Part shown: positions 1-13,194 of the stretch, in pieces
Numbering within the stretch: the stretch's first letter is position 1
How the letters are laid out: each line of letters opens with the position of its first letter
Notes under the pieces: generated by a model
Database searches by the model: none
Seen by the model: only the letters and a program-made list of their open reading frames with translations
What the model was told of the DNA's origin: nothing
Program-made: the position numbers and the translations under genes
Source of the DNA: Climacium dendroides
Taxonomy: Eukaryota; Streptophyta; Bryopsida; Hypnales; Climaciaceae
Reading direction: 5' to 3'
Assembly (NCBI GenBank): GCA_950106755.1
Contig: OX467082.1
Coordinates: 18,476,001-18,540,000, forward strand
DNA: 64,000 nt

Positions 1-198
1 CTGATTTCTTCTTTAGTCCAGCATGGTTAATCTTTACCCCATAATATGTTATCTTCACTTTGACAGTGCTTTTTTCAATGGTTGTCATATAGAATACTTG
101 AATAATTGCATTGTGAAAAAAATATATATAAACTTCAAGAGAGTGTTATGAATTTATAATTTACATAATTTTCTTTTGGTGGTTTGTATGATTTGCAG

Positions 199-3100
199 TA
201 ATTGTAGTCCAATGTTTATGTTTTGGCCACCATGGCTAACTCCAAAGTAAGCAATTTTTTTGACAACATCTTTATCAATTTGTTTTTAAAATTTTATAAA
301 TGTGATGATTTATAAATTATAAAATAATTGAAATAGACTAATTAGAAACATCAAATTTAAACTTATAAATAGGTTGATGATATATGTACTTATCAATTAA
401 TCAGGAATGCTACACAAGGATTGCCATCATCGCCATCGTAAGACATACTCTATATTACATCATACCTTCTTTTTTCTTTCTTAAAAACACTAGAGTATAT
501 GCAATGGTAATTTTTTGCACCTTGAACTTCAAATTTTTTTAATATTTAAATATAATTCAATGGTTATGAAATACTATTCTACTACATTTCTATTTACGTA
601 ATAAAATAATATTGAGTTAATTGTTGGTTTTGTAGGAACTTTACATTTCCATCTTTCCCACCTCTTCAAAAGAGTCCAATATTTCATTTCTTCAATAGAA
701 CTATAACTTTCCCTGAAAATTTCACTTTCCCTCCTCTACCTGAATTTTCACCACCAAATTTTACATTTCCTATACTTCCACCACTTCCTCAATACACACC
801 TCCAAATTTTACCTTTCCACCCCTACCAGAACTTACACCTCCAAACTTCACTTTCCCACCACTACCTCAACTTACTCCTCCAAATTTCACCATTTCACCA
901 TTTCCTCAATTTACCCCCCCTAACTTCACATTCCCACCACTACCTCAATTTACACCCCCTAACTTTACATTCCCACCTCTACCTCAATTTACACCCCCTA
1001 ATTTTACACTTCCACCATTTCCTCAATTTACACCTTCAAATTTTACTTTTCCTCCATTTCCACAGTATGCACCTCCAAACTTTACATTTCCACCTCTCCC
1101 TCAATATACACCACCAAATTTCACACTTCCAACACTCCCTCCTCTACCTCAATTTACACTTCCTAACTTCACCTTTCCACCTCTTTCCCAATTCATTCCA
1201 CCTAATTTTACCTTTCCTCCACTTCCTCAATATACACCTCCAAACTTTACCTTTCCTCCACTTCCTCAATATACACCTCCAAACTTTACCTTTCCTCCAC
1301 TTCCCCAATTTACTCCACCAAATTTCACATTCCCAACACTTCCTCCTCTACCTGAATTTATACCCCCTAACTTCACATTTCCTCCACTTCCTCAATATAT
1401 ACCTCCAAACTTTACCCTTCCTCCACTTCCTCAATTTACACCACCAAATTTCACATTTCCAACACTTCCCCCTCTACCTGAATTTACACCTCCAAACTTC
1501 ACATTTCCACCACTTTCACAATTTACACCTCCTAACATTACCCTCCCTCCGTTCCCTCAATTTACACCACCAAATTTCACGTTTCCTCCACTTCCTCAAT
1601 ATATACCTCCAAACTTTACTCTTCCTCAATATTTACCTCCAAACTTTACACTTCCTCCACTCCCTCAATTTACACCACCAAATTTCACATTTCCAACACT
1701 TCCTCCTCTACCTGAATTTACGCACCCTAACTTCACGTTTCCCCCACTTCCTCAACATATACCTCCCAACTTTACCCTCCCCCCATTCCCTCAATTTACA
1801 CCACCAAATTTTACGCTTCCAACACTTCCCCCTTTACCTGAATTTACACTTTCTAACTTTACATTTCCACCACTTTCACAATTTACACCTCCTAATTTTA
1901 CATTTCCTCCACTTCCTCAATATACACCTCCAAACTTTACCTTCCCTCCCCTTCCTCAATTTACACCACCCAACTATACCTTTCCGCCACTTCCACAATT
2001 TACACCACCCAACTTCACCTTTCCGCCACTTCCACAATTTACACCGCCCAACTTCACCTTTCCACCACTTCCACAATTTATGCCACCCAACTTCACCTTT
2101 CCACCACTTCCACAATTGTCATTGCCTAACTTTACATTTCCTCCACTACCTCAATATACACCTCCAAACTTCACAACCCCTAATTTATCACCTCTACCTC
2201 AATTCACACCTCCAAATTTCACTCTTCCAACTTTTCCACCATTACCTCAATTTACACATCCTAATTTCACCATTCCAACACTTCCACATTTACCTCAATT
2301 TGAACCCCCTAATTTCACACTTCCAACACTTCCACCTTTACCTCAATTTACTCCTCCAAATTTTAGTATTCCAAGTCTTCCTCCAATGCCAATTATTACA
2401 CCACCAAATTTCACACTTCCAACGCTTCCACCTTTACCACAATTTACTCTTCCAAATTTCACTATTCCAAGTCTTCCTCCAATGCCGATTATTGCACCAC
2501 CAAATTTCACAATTCCAAGTCAACCACTGTAAGCTTCAAACTTTTCTTTTGTGATTTTAATTAATTTGATTTTGAATTCTATAATAAATAATAATAAAAT
2601 ATTTAATTATATAGATATTTATTCTTATTAAATGTGATTTATTCTATTATATATAGAAATCATTTTCAAATCAACATTGTATGCAGATTCAATTTCACAA
2701 ATCCTTTCCCGGAAAACAAACCTCCAACGTAAGCAATAAGTATTTATATAGAAATGAAAGTTTATTTAAATTTAATTAAAATTGAATATAAATATAGACA
2801 TGTCAATATTGAGTGAAAACCAAAATGATTTAGTAAATTTTTTATGAATTAGATAATAGAATATGAGGCACTTTAGTTATTTAAATAAAAAAATATTTGA
2901 GACAAGTCATTTTCATTAAAATGAAAAATCTTGGTTGTATCTAAATATGAAAAAAATAAATTTGAACAGTATCATAAATGTTTAGTTTATATGTAAATAA
3001 AAGAATAGAAGAATTATTTGTTAAATAATAAAAAGTACAATTTTTTAAATTGATTATATTTCTATATTTCTATATGTGATATATAATTACAATTTTTTTT

Positions 3101-4821
3101 CAATATTACAACTTTGTATAGGCCTGGAACTCCGCCATGTGATGATAGTAAACAAGAAAAAAAACAAAAAATCACTAATGAGAATAATAATATGCGGCGT
3201 TTATCAGATTCAACTCATTTAAACTTGTAAGAAGATGAAATCTTGGATTAATACTAAAATATATTTCATATGCATGAATTTTTATGTAAAATTTAATTAT
3301 TTAATTGAAATTATGATATTATAATTTAAAAACATTAATATAATTTATGAATTGATAAAATATTAAATGTATTCAATACTAAATTTTTATGTATTTTTTG
3401 CTAAATTTCAGAGCTCAAGTAAATGAAGACATCATCAATGGCCTACCCAATCTTAAGTTCTTGTACAACTCATTTTGATGATATTGAATTTATTTGAAAA
3501 TATTGTAGAAAGTCATAACAATAAATAATGTTGTCATATTAAAATATATATTTTCTTAAAAGATAAAAGCTTATGATTGTTGACATAAACATCATGGAAA
3601 ATTTATATATAAATTGACTTTATTATTCTATAAAAATTTTACTTGTAAAACATTGATTTATTAATTAAATGTGGATGTAGAGACTTGTCAAATAATGCAT
3701 TTACTGGAGACATTTCAGATGATTTGCATCACTTACTTCCAAATTTGAAACAAATGTAAGTACTTTAATATAAAAATATATATTTACATAAAATATATTT
3801 TATACTAAACAAAAATAAAGATGTATAGTAATAGTCTACTATTCAATGTTATTCATTAATAGTTTATTAGAAGCTTCAATAAAACTTGGTCATGGTGGGT
3901 GAAATGTAGAAATTTGAGTAACAACATGCTTGAAGGAAATGTACCACGTACTTTCTTCAAATCTAAAGTCAATTCTATGTAAGTCATTTCAAATTACATT
4001 CAAATGTTTTTTTAATTTATTAAAATTTTAAATTTCAAAGATTTTTTTATTGGTGATCACAAGATTGAAATTATTAAAAATGTTTTGCGGTATTACAAAT
4101 ATTAAATAAAAATCACATTGAAAATTATTTTAAATATTTTTGTAATATTTTAATACAATTCAAATCCAAATGTTAATTGATTCACTGTTAAATTTTGTAC
4201 AGAAATTTGGCAAATAACCAGTTTAGTGGAAGGCTTCCTCATATGCGTATAAATAGATTTGATCATTTGTAGGTGTTTTTTAAACAAAATTAATTACTAT
4301 TATTTTTAAATATATTTTATAATAATAATTTTATTTAAATTATTAATTATTCAAATTTTAACATTGTATTAATCCATAATTGCAGAGATGTAAGCAATAA
4401 TTGTTTGAGAGGCATTATACCAAAGAGAGTTGGCAAATCTTCTTCTGAGTAAGATATTTTATAAAAATATTGTCAATTTATATAACTTTTATTTGTGTTC
4501 ATATTTTCAAATGGATCCATTTTTTTCAACTTTGGACAAATGTTAAAATGTTCAAACTAAAGAAAATTTCACAAATCTAATTATTGTATTTTTCATCATA
4601 TGAACAGGTATTTTTATTCCCAAAAGTGTTTACCTAATTCAAAGTATTGCAAATGTGGTAAGTTGAATTTAAATTAATTCAATATTCTTTTATTTATTTG
4701 CAAGAATAATTATATCATATAAAAAATTATTAAACAATAAAAATAAAAATATACTATCCTTTACAATTGAAAGATTTTTTATTTGTTGTATGGTTGTGCA
4801 GCACCTCATCGAACACTGTAA
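199..4821 (+). CDS. Proline-rich repeat plus leucine-rich repeat secreted-type protein, 5' end missing
   Basis: Exons by splice signals and frame: 199-246, 405-437, 636-2528, 2687-2728, 3122-3226, 3412-3462, 3681-3755, 3910-3978, 4203-4268, 4386-4448, 4608-4657, 4802-4821 (TAA). All junctions are phase 2 except the last (phase 1), and the join gives 837 uninterrupted residues. The large exon encodes nearly 50 units like PPNFTFPPLPQ(F/Y)T, nearly all with an NFT N-glycosylation sequon. Later exons encode about four plant-type LRRs (LDLSNNAFTG, INLSNNMLEGNVP, INLANNQFSGRLP, LDVSNNCLRGIIP), one per exon, then a tail with CLPNSKYCKC and stop. No kinase or membrane segment follows. The start codon and any signal peptide lie upstream of the window. 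A cell-wall or apoplastic glycoprotein, analogous to LRR-extensins but with domain order reversed, is my inference. A longer ATG-initiated frame at 1067-2554 is only a shadow of the repeats. Confidence 0.85.
636..2528 (+). repeat. Coding tandem repeat, 36- or 45-bp units (PPNFTFPPLPQ family)
   Basis: A single 1893-bp exon built of 36-bp units, with some 45-bp versions that carry an extra TLP or PTL step (for example NFTLPTLPPLPEF). The 5' and central units are most alike, and the 3' units from about 2160 diverge (NFSIPSLPPMPII). The pattern fits unequal-exchange homogenisation, with diverged units at the edge. Confidence 0.9.
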
Positions 4822-7800
4822 AAAAGTGGATCATATTCAATTTTGTAGGTAGATAAATAGTAGCGTTGAATAAAGTGGTAGTCTTTATAGGCTAGTAGAA
4901 ATGGTGACTAAATGAACTTTATAGGATTTTATTTACATTATTTTTAATGTGAGGAAGTCTTAAGGTTTGGATTAAATATAAGACTCTTCATATGCTTTAG
5001 GCTATTATTGGAATTTGAGAGCATTTTTCTATGATAAAGACATAAATTGAATTCATAATCAAATAATGTTCATTTTCTATTTAATCAAATAATAATTTGT
5101 GTGTGAATTTAAAAATGGTCACAATATCTTTGGTTTTAATTGATTTATAAGTATTCAAATAAGTCTACTTTTAAATAACTTTGTTGCAATTTTAGATATT
5201 AGATACAACTTAGAATAATAATTTAATGATGATCCTCAAAAAATAATTGTAACGTATGATCCATAGATCATATGTTTATAGCTAAATTAACTAGTATACA
5301 AACTAATATTTTTCAATGAAATTTGAAGCCAAAAATTAAAATTCCTTTTAAAATTAAGTTCTAATCATAGAGGTTTGTAAAGATTTTTATATTACTTTAT
5401 CATTCATGTGATTTTTGAAGGGTTATTATTTTCTAATTTTTTAAACTAAAAAATTAATTTTTGAACTTAAAAAGTTATTTTTTCAAGCTAGACCTACCAA
5501 CACCCTTTGAATTATAAACTATTTGCAAAATTTGAATATATGGTTCTTAAAGAGTTAATTCCATTGATGATACTTATATCAAAGAGGGTTTAATTAGATT
5601 AAAATATTCAACATTGTTGGCATCATCATTGAGATTTTCTTGGATGTGTTTGCTTGTTTGTAATGTCTCTTTCCTAATCTATGATAAGAATTTAAAAATA
5701 AAAATAAAAATCTCTTTCTTCCAATACAATCATCAACAATTGTACACACCAACATGAAGCCCTAGTGTCTAAAATGAGATTACAATGTTATAATAGATAG
5801 TCTAAATATTTTTATTTTTGTTTTGAAATTGCTTTACATTAACAATAGATAATAATATTATATATAGACGTATATCTACATACATACATACAATAAAGTG
5901 ATTGTTTTACTTTGATGTTGAAGCTATATGGATGAAAGAAATTTTAGATATGCAAATTTTTTTTATTGATAAATATGAGTGATATTAAAACAAGATGAGA
6001 TGATTGTTACATAATAGTTTGGAATCACTTTTCTTAAAATCTTTTATTCTCCTTTTAGTAACTTTTGAAGTAATTCTAATCTTTTTTTCCAACTACTATA
6101 ATTTTATTTGGATGAGTTAGCTTAATGTTAATTTGGTATAGTAGAAATTAAATTTGGATAGTCTCTTGGAGTGAATGAATAGAATTTAATGAGTGAACGA
6201 CAACTAGAAATGGGTTTTTTCAAGACAATAGAAATTTAAATTAAAATTTATAAAAATATAATACATCTTTGTGATTAATTGATTTAGTAATAACATACAT
6301 TATAGTGGTGGGTATTTAAGATAATATAAATGAGAATAAAAAAGTTTTTGAGAAAATATGTAATTATGGTTGTTTGAAAGTAATAAAATTATCTACTATT
6401 GAAAATGGATAAAATTTTACATAATTCATAAGAATTTTGAAATGGGTGTAAAATTGTTAAAATGAATGAATTGATTTTAATATATGAAGTACTAAAATTA
6501 AGGTTGGCTTAAAAAAATGTTTTTATTAACTATAAGGTGGAACTTTTCTTAAGGTAGTACAATATATTTTGCCAATCATTTTATGTATTAAAATAGTTTG
6601 GTATTCAAGGGATCTCATGTACATAAGAAAATTGCATGTTGACTTGATTTAGTTGCAACCTCCTATACACACCTATTGCAAAATTTCACAACAAAAATGT
6701 CGAGTGACAATTTGGAGGCCTTAATAGATTAGATGTCAATTAGTTATTGATAATTAAAATGTTCAGTATATATAGAGAGAGAGAGAGAGATACATGTTTT
6801 CAAATTCTAGGTTTTATCCAATCTTCACTTTCATCTCAAATCTAGTATATTCTAGCTTCCTTTAATTTCACTCAAGACTTACAGTTTTTTATATTGCCTT
6901 CTATCTAGTCAATTGTAACAATCCAACTATGACTAAAATCTACAAGGAAAATTGAATTTTTATGCTTTATTAGGTGTTTAAGGCTTAAAGAGGTTCTTCA
7001 AATTCAATGACCAAAATAATTAAGTTAAAATATATATTGATGACCACAATGCTAAATATATGTCTATTGGTCTTTTTGAATTCAAGGCTACATGAAACAA
7101 TTGACAATTTTTTATTCTTTGAAAAGACAATTGTCTTTTCATGATGTTACATTTGATGTTCTTGAACATTAATATAAAAATAACTAGATCATTGTAGATA
7201 CCACCTAAAATGAGTCACTAAAAATACAAGTTTCTTCTAGTGGTTGATTTTGGCACCTAAAGCACCATGAGTGTTTTGCCCAATTGAAAGTAGGGACCCT
7301 TGAAACACCTTCATGGAATAGACTCTTCCACAACATTATAATTTATTATTTTAAAATGTTGCCCAATTTTCTAAAATGAAGAGAGAAAAAATGTAGCTAA
7401 GGTGTGGAGAAGGAATCAAGGTTGAATCTAAGGTCTTGCTACTACCCCCATTTTGTTGCTCTAATTGAAGGAAGGAAGGGCTATACATCTTTGAACCATG
7501 ACCAAGAATGGATCAAATTTGCAGATCAAAGGTGGTGAAGGGCCTCAATGTAGTATGCAACAAATGGGGACAGATTAAATGTAGAAAACTTGAGAAAACC
7601 AAGTCAAAAGAAAGAGAAAGAGATTAGATTTAAACCTACTCTAGAATGGGGTAGACTTGAATCTCAAAGAGGATGCAACTAAATAGGTCTGCCACAACTA
7701 TAGAAAAATTTGCTCCCAATCAAAATATTAGTTAGCAAATAGGTACAAAATCACTCCTAAACCAAAAAACAAAGCATACTAAAGAAGAGCTAGGCATGAG

Positions 7801-7847
7801 GACTCACCTTCAATGGGGGCACATGGTTGATTTGAAAACACCACAAG
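4822..7847. other. AT-rich intergenic DNA, no gene seen
   Basis: No coding signal or clean element ends were found. It contains a short (GA)n tract at about 6776-6790 and short TACA/TATA-type repeats near 5870-5890. The polyadenylation region of the LRR gene should lie in the first few hundred bases. Confidence 0.6.
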
Positions 7848-8170
7848 CAGGGTTGCACAAAATGAACGTCCCAAGCAAAATCACATCCAAAGTCTAGACG
7901 TCCGAACGTCCAAGTTTGGCAGACGCTTCGTCCTCTCAACGTCTGCTCTTGGAAAACAATTTTTTTTCTTCAAAGTGGGCAGTTGCAAACGCTACACGAT
8001 GGACACTAGTATTAGACGGACAACACACGCAGAGGCGAACGAGCCGACCGCCTTAGCGGACGCACGAATGGGCAGACGGCAGCTACACGGACGCGCGGAC
8101 AAGTGGACGACAGATAGGCGGATGGCAGCTACATGGACGCACAGACGGGTGGACAACAGCTAGACAGACG
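7848..8170. mobile_element. Orphan hAT-like left end with GACG/CGTC-rich subterminal array
   Basis: It starts CAGGGTTGCACAAAATGAAC, sharing the first 8 bases with the ends of the giant hAT at 44488-59822. Within 300 bp there is a dense array of GACG/CGTC/CGGACG motifs in an otherwise AT-rich region. No matching right end or 8-bp duplication was found, so this is probably a decayed or truncated relative. Confidence 0.5.
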
Positions 8171-8239
8171 CGTTGTTGTGTTGAGAGTGGTTTGCCTTAG
8201 GAAATCATAGGGATTCTGGCTACAACTAGTTAGCCAATG

Positions 8240-8589
8240 CATAAAACTCATTCTATTTCTATCTAAATGTATAAAAAAAGGGATAAATTGTACCTACTAG
8301 TTAGCCTTTTTGATAAATTAGACATCTATTTTGATAGATCGATTGTCCAAATGATGGATACAAAGAATGAATCCAATAAAATTCATTGACAAATTTTACT
8401 CAAGGATAAATCTTAGATTAAAGACAAATTGAAGATTAAAATTTCTTTTGGCCACTTGGATCCAAGTAAAATTTTAATGCATGCAGACGCATCATGACAA
8501 ATTGGTGCAAATAGCCAACATCATAAGAGTTATAATTTCATGAGAGTCTTTTTTTTATACATTTAGATAGAAATGGAATGAGTTTTATG
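8240..8589. repeat. Inverted-repeat element with 40-bp arms
   Basis: Arms at 8240-8279 and 8550-8589 are reverse complements apart from one base (starting CATAAAACTCATT). The 270-bp interior is AT-rich and non-coding. It is probably a small MITE, and no target duplication was identified. Confidence 0.6.
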
Positions 8590-9002
8590 TATTTCCTTTG
8601 ACCCCATCTAAGTAGGTGTAATTAATAATCAATGAAATATATATTACCATTCTAAACTAATTGCATTCTTTTATACTTATTTTTTAAGTCAATCCAAAGA
8701 GTGGAAAAATTAAATAAAAGATATGGAGGTTTAGAATTGATCGTGACATCATGCAACTTTTAGAATTTAGAACATTGGGCATAATTCTTTGTAAAAAAAT
8801 TTGAAACGTTTATTTTATCCAATGGTACTTTGGTCCATGTAACAATCTACTTAATTTTCCTATGGGTAACTTAAATTACTTACTAAGCATAACCTCTCAA
8901 AATACATTACATAGGCATAGAATTGCATAAGTAGGTAGACTTGCATGAGCAAGTGAAATTTAATTCAAATATTGTTATGGTATTGGAACTAAATGATGTT
9001 AT
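8590..9002. other. AT-rich spacer, nothing recognised
   Basis: No coding potential, repeats or element ends were recognised here. Confidence 0.5.
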
Positions 9003-9075
9003 TTAACCCCTAAAGGCTAGAGGCACATTTCCGATAGAAATTGTAAAAACTGACAGTTTTTAGGGTAGTGAGAAA
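9003..9075 (+). mobile_element. Left end of a TTAACCCCTAAAG-type element
   Basis: It begins TTAACCCCTAAAG and its first 70 bases resemble the left ends at 10013 and 61535 (shared TTTCC.ATAGAAA, then an AACTG motif). No matching right end was seen before the next element, so it is a partial copy or outer fragment. The stretch 9076-10012 holds only AT-rich DNA. Confidence 0.45.
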
Positions 9076-10012
9076 AAAATGAATTTTTTTTCCAGAATTT
9101 AATTGTATACTATGGAAATGAATGGAAAAAAATTCAGAAACTTTGACCACATGGATTGAAAGATTATAATGTTTGAAGTTATAAAAAAAATTGTTTTACC
9201 TTGTCCGACAAAGTCAACAACCTTTAATTCCTCCTAAAGTGAGATTTTTACACTACACATGGTTTTGTTTTTTACATTTGCTTCTAATATCATGTAAGTT
9301 ACATACTTGACAAATTTCAAAAGTAAAAGAGGAGTTTTGCAAAAGCTGCCTAAAGTTGCTTAAGCTTGCCAAAAAAGTTCAAGACAACATAACTTTTGAT
9401 TCAAGCACCCAATTAGAAAAAAAATTAAATTCCTACTAATGGGATACATGTTTACACCTTGTGTCAAAATCTCATAAACATCCAATCAAAATTGACTATA
9501 TAAGAACCTACTTGGATTTTCAATTTGTTTGTTCAATAGACAATTGTCCTTTATGGGTTAAGCAATGCATAAATTATGATATGAAGTTGATTGTTTAGAT
9601 TGATAACTGCATTTACTACATAGGAGTTTCAACTCCTACAATTTTTTGCAAAAAAATTGTGATTTATGAGATTTTAGTCAACTACTTTGGATTGACTTTA
9701 GACTTATTTGCATGCAAAATTTATAACTTGGGATACATATTTTCAATAAGAATCCAAGAATATAATTTGCACTCATATCACTGTAGTGAATTTAAAATCT
9801 ATTTTTAAAGAAGCTTTGTATATTGAGAATTTTATGGAATTAGCGAAGGCAATATTGGAATACAAATCAAAGATTATTTTTCTATTATGGGAGGGTATGA
9901 AGTACATGTCAAAGCAAAGGGTCTAAGGGTAGGAATGGTTCAAAGTAGTGGTTTATACTAAATCTAGATTCATGCTTTGACATGTTGAGGCACCAATCTG
10001 TTCAAGGAAGTT

Positions 10013-10819
10013 TTAACCCCTAAAGTCCCAATGCCGCTTTTCCATAGAAACCACTTAAAACTGTCATTTCTAAAATAATGAGCAAAAACTAAAAAAACAA
10101 ATTTTGGCACCTTGCTCAACTACATTATTTGGCTTTAAACCTTCATAACTTATAATTTTTGCTCTATTGATTTTGAATTTATAATTTTATATGATAAAAA
10201 TTTGAATCAAGATTCTATGGAAGAATTTTTTTTTAAATGACAATTATTTTTCATTTAGTAATAAATTGTTAAGTAGAAGTAGGTTCAAGGTTGAAGGAAA
10301 ATCTAAATTGTGAATGTGTTCTAAGATGGAATTGAAATACACTAATCTCATGGGTGAGATTATTTTAGAAAGTGATCTTAACCTTGTAAATTTTTTTTTA
10401 AATTGTAAAAATATAGGTCAAAAATTAATTCTATAGGTTATTTTTTCAAGAAAATGCTCTAATCGCCCAAAAAACAAAATTGTCTATAACTTTCTCATAA
10501 CAAATACAAATAGAATGAATCAAAAAATTTCATGTACATAAACTATAATATATATAGAACAAATTTTCAAATTTTTTTATTTCAAATTTTTTGAAGGTTT
10601 TTTTCTATCTTTTGAACAAAAAAGGAGCTTTTTGTTCCATAACTTTTGCTTTTGAACTCTACTTGAATAAAAAATTATATTGTCGGAAAGCTAATGTATT
10701 TTCCTATCTTCACTAAAAGATTAAAAGAATCATGACAAATATTGAGACCATCGGAGCTTGCCTGAAATCCATTTTGATGATTTTGTCCCTTGAGAGAACA
10801 ATGGGACTTTAGGGATTAA
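10013..10819. mobile_element. TTAA-bounded (piggyBac-like) non-autonomous element
   Basis: The left end TTAACCCCTAAAGTCCCA matches the reverse complement of the right end (TTAATCCCTAAAGTCCCA), with TTAA at both borders. The length is 807 bp with no reading frame. A TTAA target and termini starting CCC or TCC are typical of the piggyBac superfamily, so that assignment is an inference from ends only. Confidence 0.6.
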
Positions 10820-11818
10820 ACCACCTTTTACCTCTTGTCCCCTCCTTTGATGCAAAAGAGTGTATTGATGTTACAGTGTTAGGACATTCTAAATACATTG
10901 TTTTAGATGTGTATGTTGATCCTGATTCTATGATCAATTTTAGTATTTAATATCTAATTTGATCTATTAATGAGAATGTATCTTAATTTATTGTTGTTTA
11001 TAGCCTATTGTAATTTTGGATTTACAACTTTCTGTATATCTTATCATATTAGCCATCATTGAAACTTGATTTATGAAAAGTCCAAAATAAACTTGAGCTA
11101 TGAAAATGATAGAGTAGGTAGTTGGGTTTATAGTTAGAACTATGAGATCATTGGTAACCATGGCTTTTAATCATCTAGAAGAAGAGTTCCTCCAAAAAAA
11201 TTCTAAGAATAGTAGAGTAGAAAATCATAGGAAAATATTGAATACTACTACAATATGAAAGCATGGCTTAAGAAAGCAACTCTCAGTCCCAAAACTTCCA
11301 ATATATAGATTTGGACTCAAAATGGATTACCAAAGTAGCCGTACTTGAAGACATGTTGCCATTGCTTTGGACTTAGCTAACCCTTCCAAGTTGAAGGGTC
11401 AAAGAAGTCAAAGAAACTTAAAGCCTATGACAAAAATGTAGATTAGCTACAGGTGAAATACACCAATAGTAGTTGGATATTAATTACACAAAATGTGAGG
11501 TAATTACACCTAATTTTGACTGCTTTCTAAAATGGTACACTTTGGATTTTTGTCTAAAATGTACTTTCACTATTCATGAGAGTCTATAGTTAGTTACCCT
11601 ACACCCTATTTTCAAGCACTTTGAAAAGTCATAGTTTATTCATATGGTGTTTAAAATTACAACCACTTCACATCAATTTGAAGGTCACCGGGAAGGTCAC
11701 TTTAGTTGTGAGTGAATGAAGATGTACAAACAATTTGTATATGCAAATTAGGTGGTAGGAGGTAAAAAATCCACGTTGAATATGTAAATTAGGATTAGTA
11801 GAACCCATACCTGGTTAA
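10820..11818. other. AT-rich intergenic DNA, nothing recognised
   Basis: No genes, clean repeats or element ends were recognised. Confidence 0.5.
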
Positions 11819-12380
11819 GTCAAAAGCATGAATTGTCACTACTAGAAAATTTAGTTTTTCTGTTGTTTTGGTCGCGTTGATCTGGTCAAAATCTAACAGA
11901 AATCTGTTAAAATCAACAAATTTATGTTAGATTTTGACCGGATCAACGCGACCAAAACAACAGAAAAACTAAATTTTCTAGTAGTGTGTGTTCAATGTAG
12001 AACTTCAAACCTCATTTTGGCCTCGATTTTGGCATAGTAGAATGACTTTTTTCAAGATACTTTGAACTCAAAAAAGTTTATAAATCAAGCAAAATTTCAT
12101 TATCAGAAATTTGTTTGAGATTTTGACCTCTAATCAAAAATTAGATACAAACAAATAGAGAGAGGTTGAAAGGAACGGGTTTTTTAGATTTTCAAACATC
12201 CTCTTTGAATTTTGTCCATAACATGTTTTTGGAGGCTACAAATCACAAACAAATTTTTGAAGATGAAATTCACCTTGATTTATCAACTTTTCTTAGTTTA
12301 GAGTTTCTTGAAAAAAATTATTCTACTATGCCAAATGAGGTCTAAAGTTCTACATTGAGCACAATTCTTGTGTTTTGACA
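11819..12380. repeat. Long foldback repeat, copy 1, interrupted by a MITE
   Basis: The two halves are imperfect reverse complements around a centre near 12180. The outer ends are AGTCAAAAGCATGAATTGT and, on the right, ACAATTCTTGTGTTTTGACA. The left arm is split by the 150-bp CACTA MITE at 11837-11986. The same family occurs at 13195-13515 and 39143-39547. Confidence 0.75.
11837..11986. mobile_element. CACTA-type MITE, copy 1
   Basis: A 150-bp near-perfect palindrome starting CACTACTAGAAAATTTAG and ending with its reverse complement. TGT is duplicated at 11834-11836 and 11987-11989. CACTA termini and a 3-bp TSD define the En/Spm (CMC) superfamily. The sister copy is at 16543-16688. Confidence 0.9.
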
Positions 12381-13028
12381 ATGAGTGATCAAGCTCTCAT
12401 CTTCAAATTGTCCCATACCCTTTCAAGATTCATGATGGACAATGGATTTAATTTTAAATACAACCTCTCCACCCATTAATTAGTGGACATGTGTTGGTAT
12501 CAAATTGTACACATATCTTTTCTAGTATTTGGACTTATTTTACAATTAATTTTCTTTAGATTTAGCAAGGTGACTTGCTAAATTTTAAGATCATTTAGAA
12601 TTTGATATTTTGATTATTTTTCATCAAGGGTGACATTTAGTTGTACAAGACATGTGGTCCCTTATGATGGGTGAAGAAAATATGAGCCATGTAAGAATTG
12701 TATCTAGTTAAAAAGCACTTATAGTAATTATGAACCTAAACTTCTTTAAAAACTTATTACAATTTTCTTCTTGTGTAGAAGTTTTATCTACACTAGTAAA
12801 AAAATTTGTGACCAAAACAACTAAAAATTGTTGTTTACATTTGTTGTTTTGGTTGCGTTGTACCAATCAAAATCATACTCAAATCTGTTGATTTGTTTTA
12901 TCATTTTGATCAAATCCGGAAAAAATATAATTTATAATTTTTTTTTCAAATTTTTTTCCCAAAAAATTAAAATTTTTTTGGTTTCTCAAATTTTTAGACA
13001 ATCTAATTTTTTTTCTTCTTTTGTCCGC

Positions 13029-13112
13029 CATGTAGGTGGGTGCCACCTATGAGGTACAAGTCTTGAACCTCATGGTTGAAGTCCAAGGATCTTACCATTA
13101 CACCATATCATC
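13029..13112 (-). repeat. tRNA-related (SINE-like) remnant
   Basis: On the minus strand an A-box-like TGGTGTAATGGTAAG (13091-13105) is followed about 20-30 bases later by GGTTCAAGACT (13059-13069), a good B-box match. The spacing suits an RNA polymerase III promoter of a tRNA-derived SINE. No intact cloverleaf was assembled. Confidence 0.35.
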
Positions 13113-13194
13113 ATCACATGTACACATATAGAGTAGAATTTTATTTAACTAATTTCTCTAATTTCCTTTGTTTTCTTTGTAAATTCAAAGGACT

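Noticed and set aside
1..198. Earlier exons of the LRR gene (for example 16-24)
   Set aside because: Only a 9-nt candidate with a weak donor fits the phase, so I did not include it.
1876..2115. Minus-strand Lys/Trp/Gly-rich frame
   Set aside because: Antisense reflection of the same 36-bp repeat.
1067..2554. 495-codon frame rich in His, Leu, Phe
   Set aside because: It is the +1 shadow of the PPNFT repeat. The other frame is splice-consistent on both sides and encodes LRRs downstream.
7975..8163. 62-codon Arg/Thr-rich frame
   Set aside because: Lies wholly in the GACG-rich array of the orphan hAT end.
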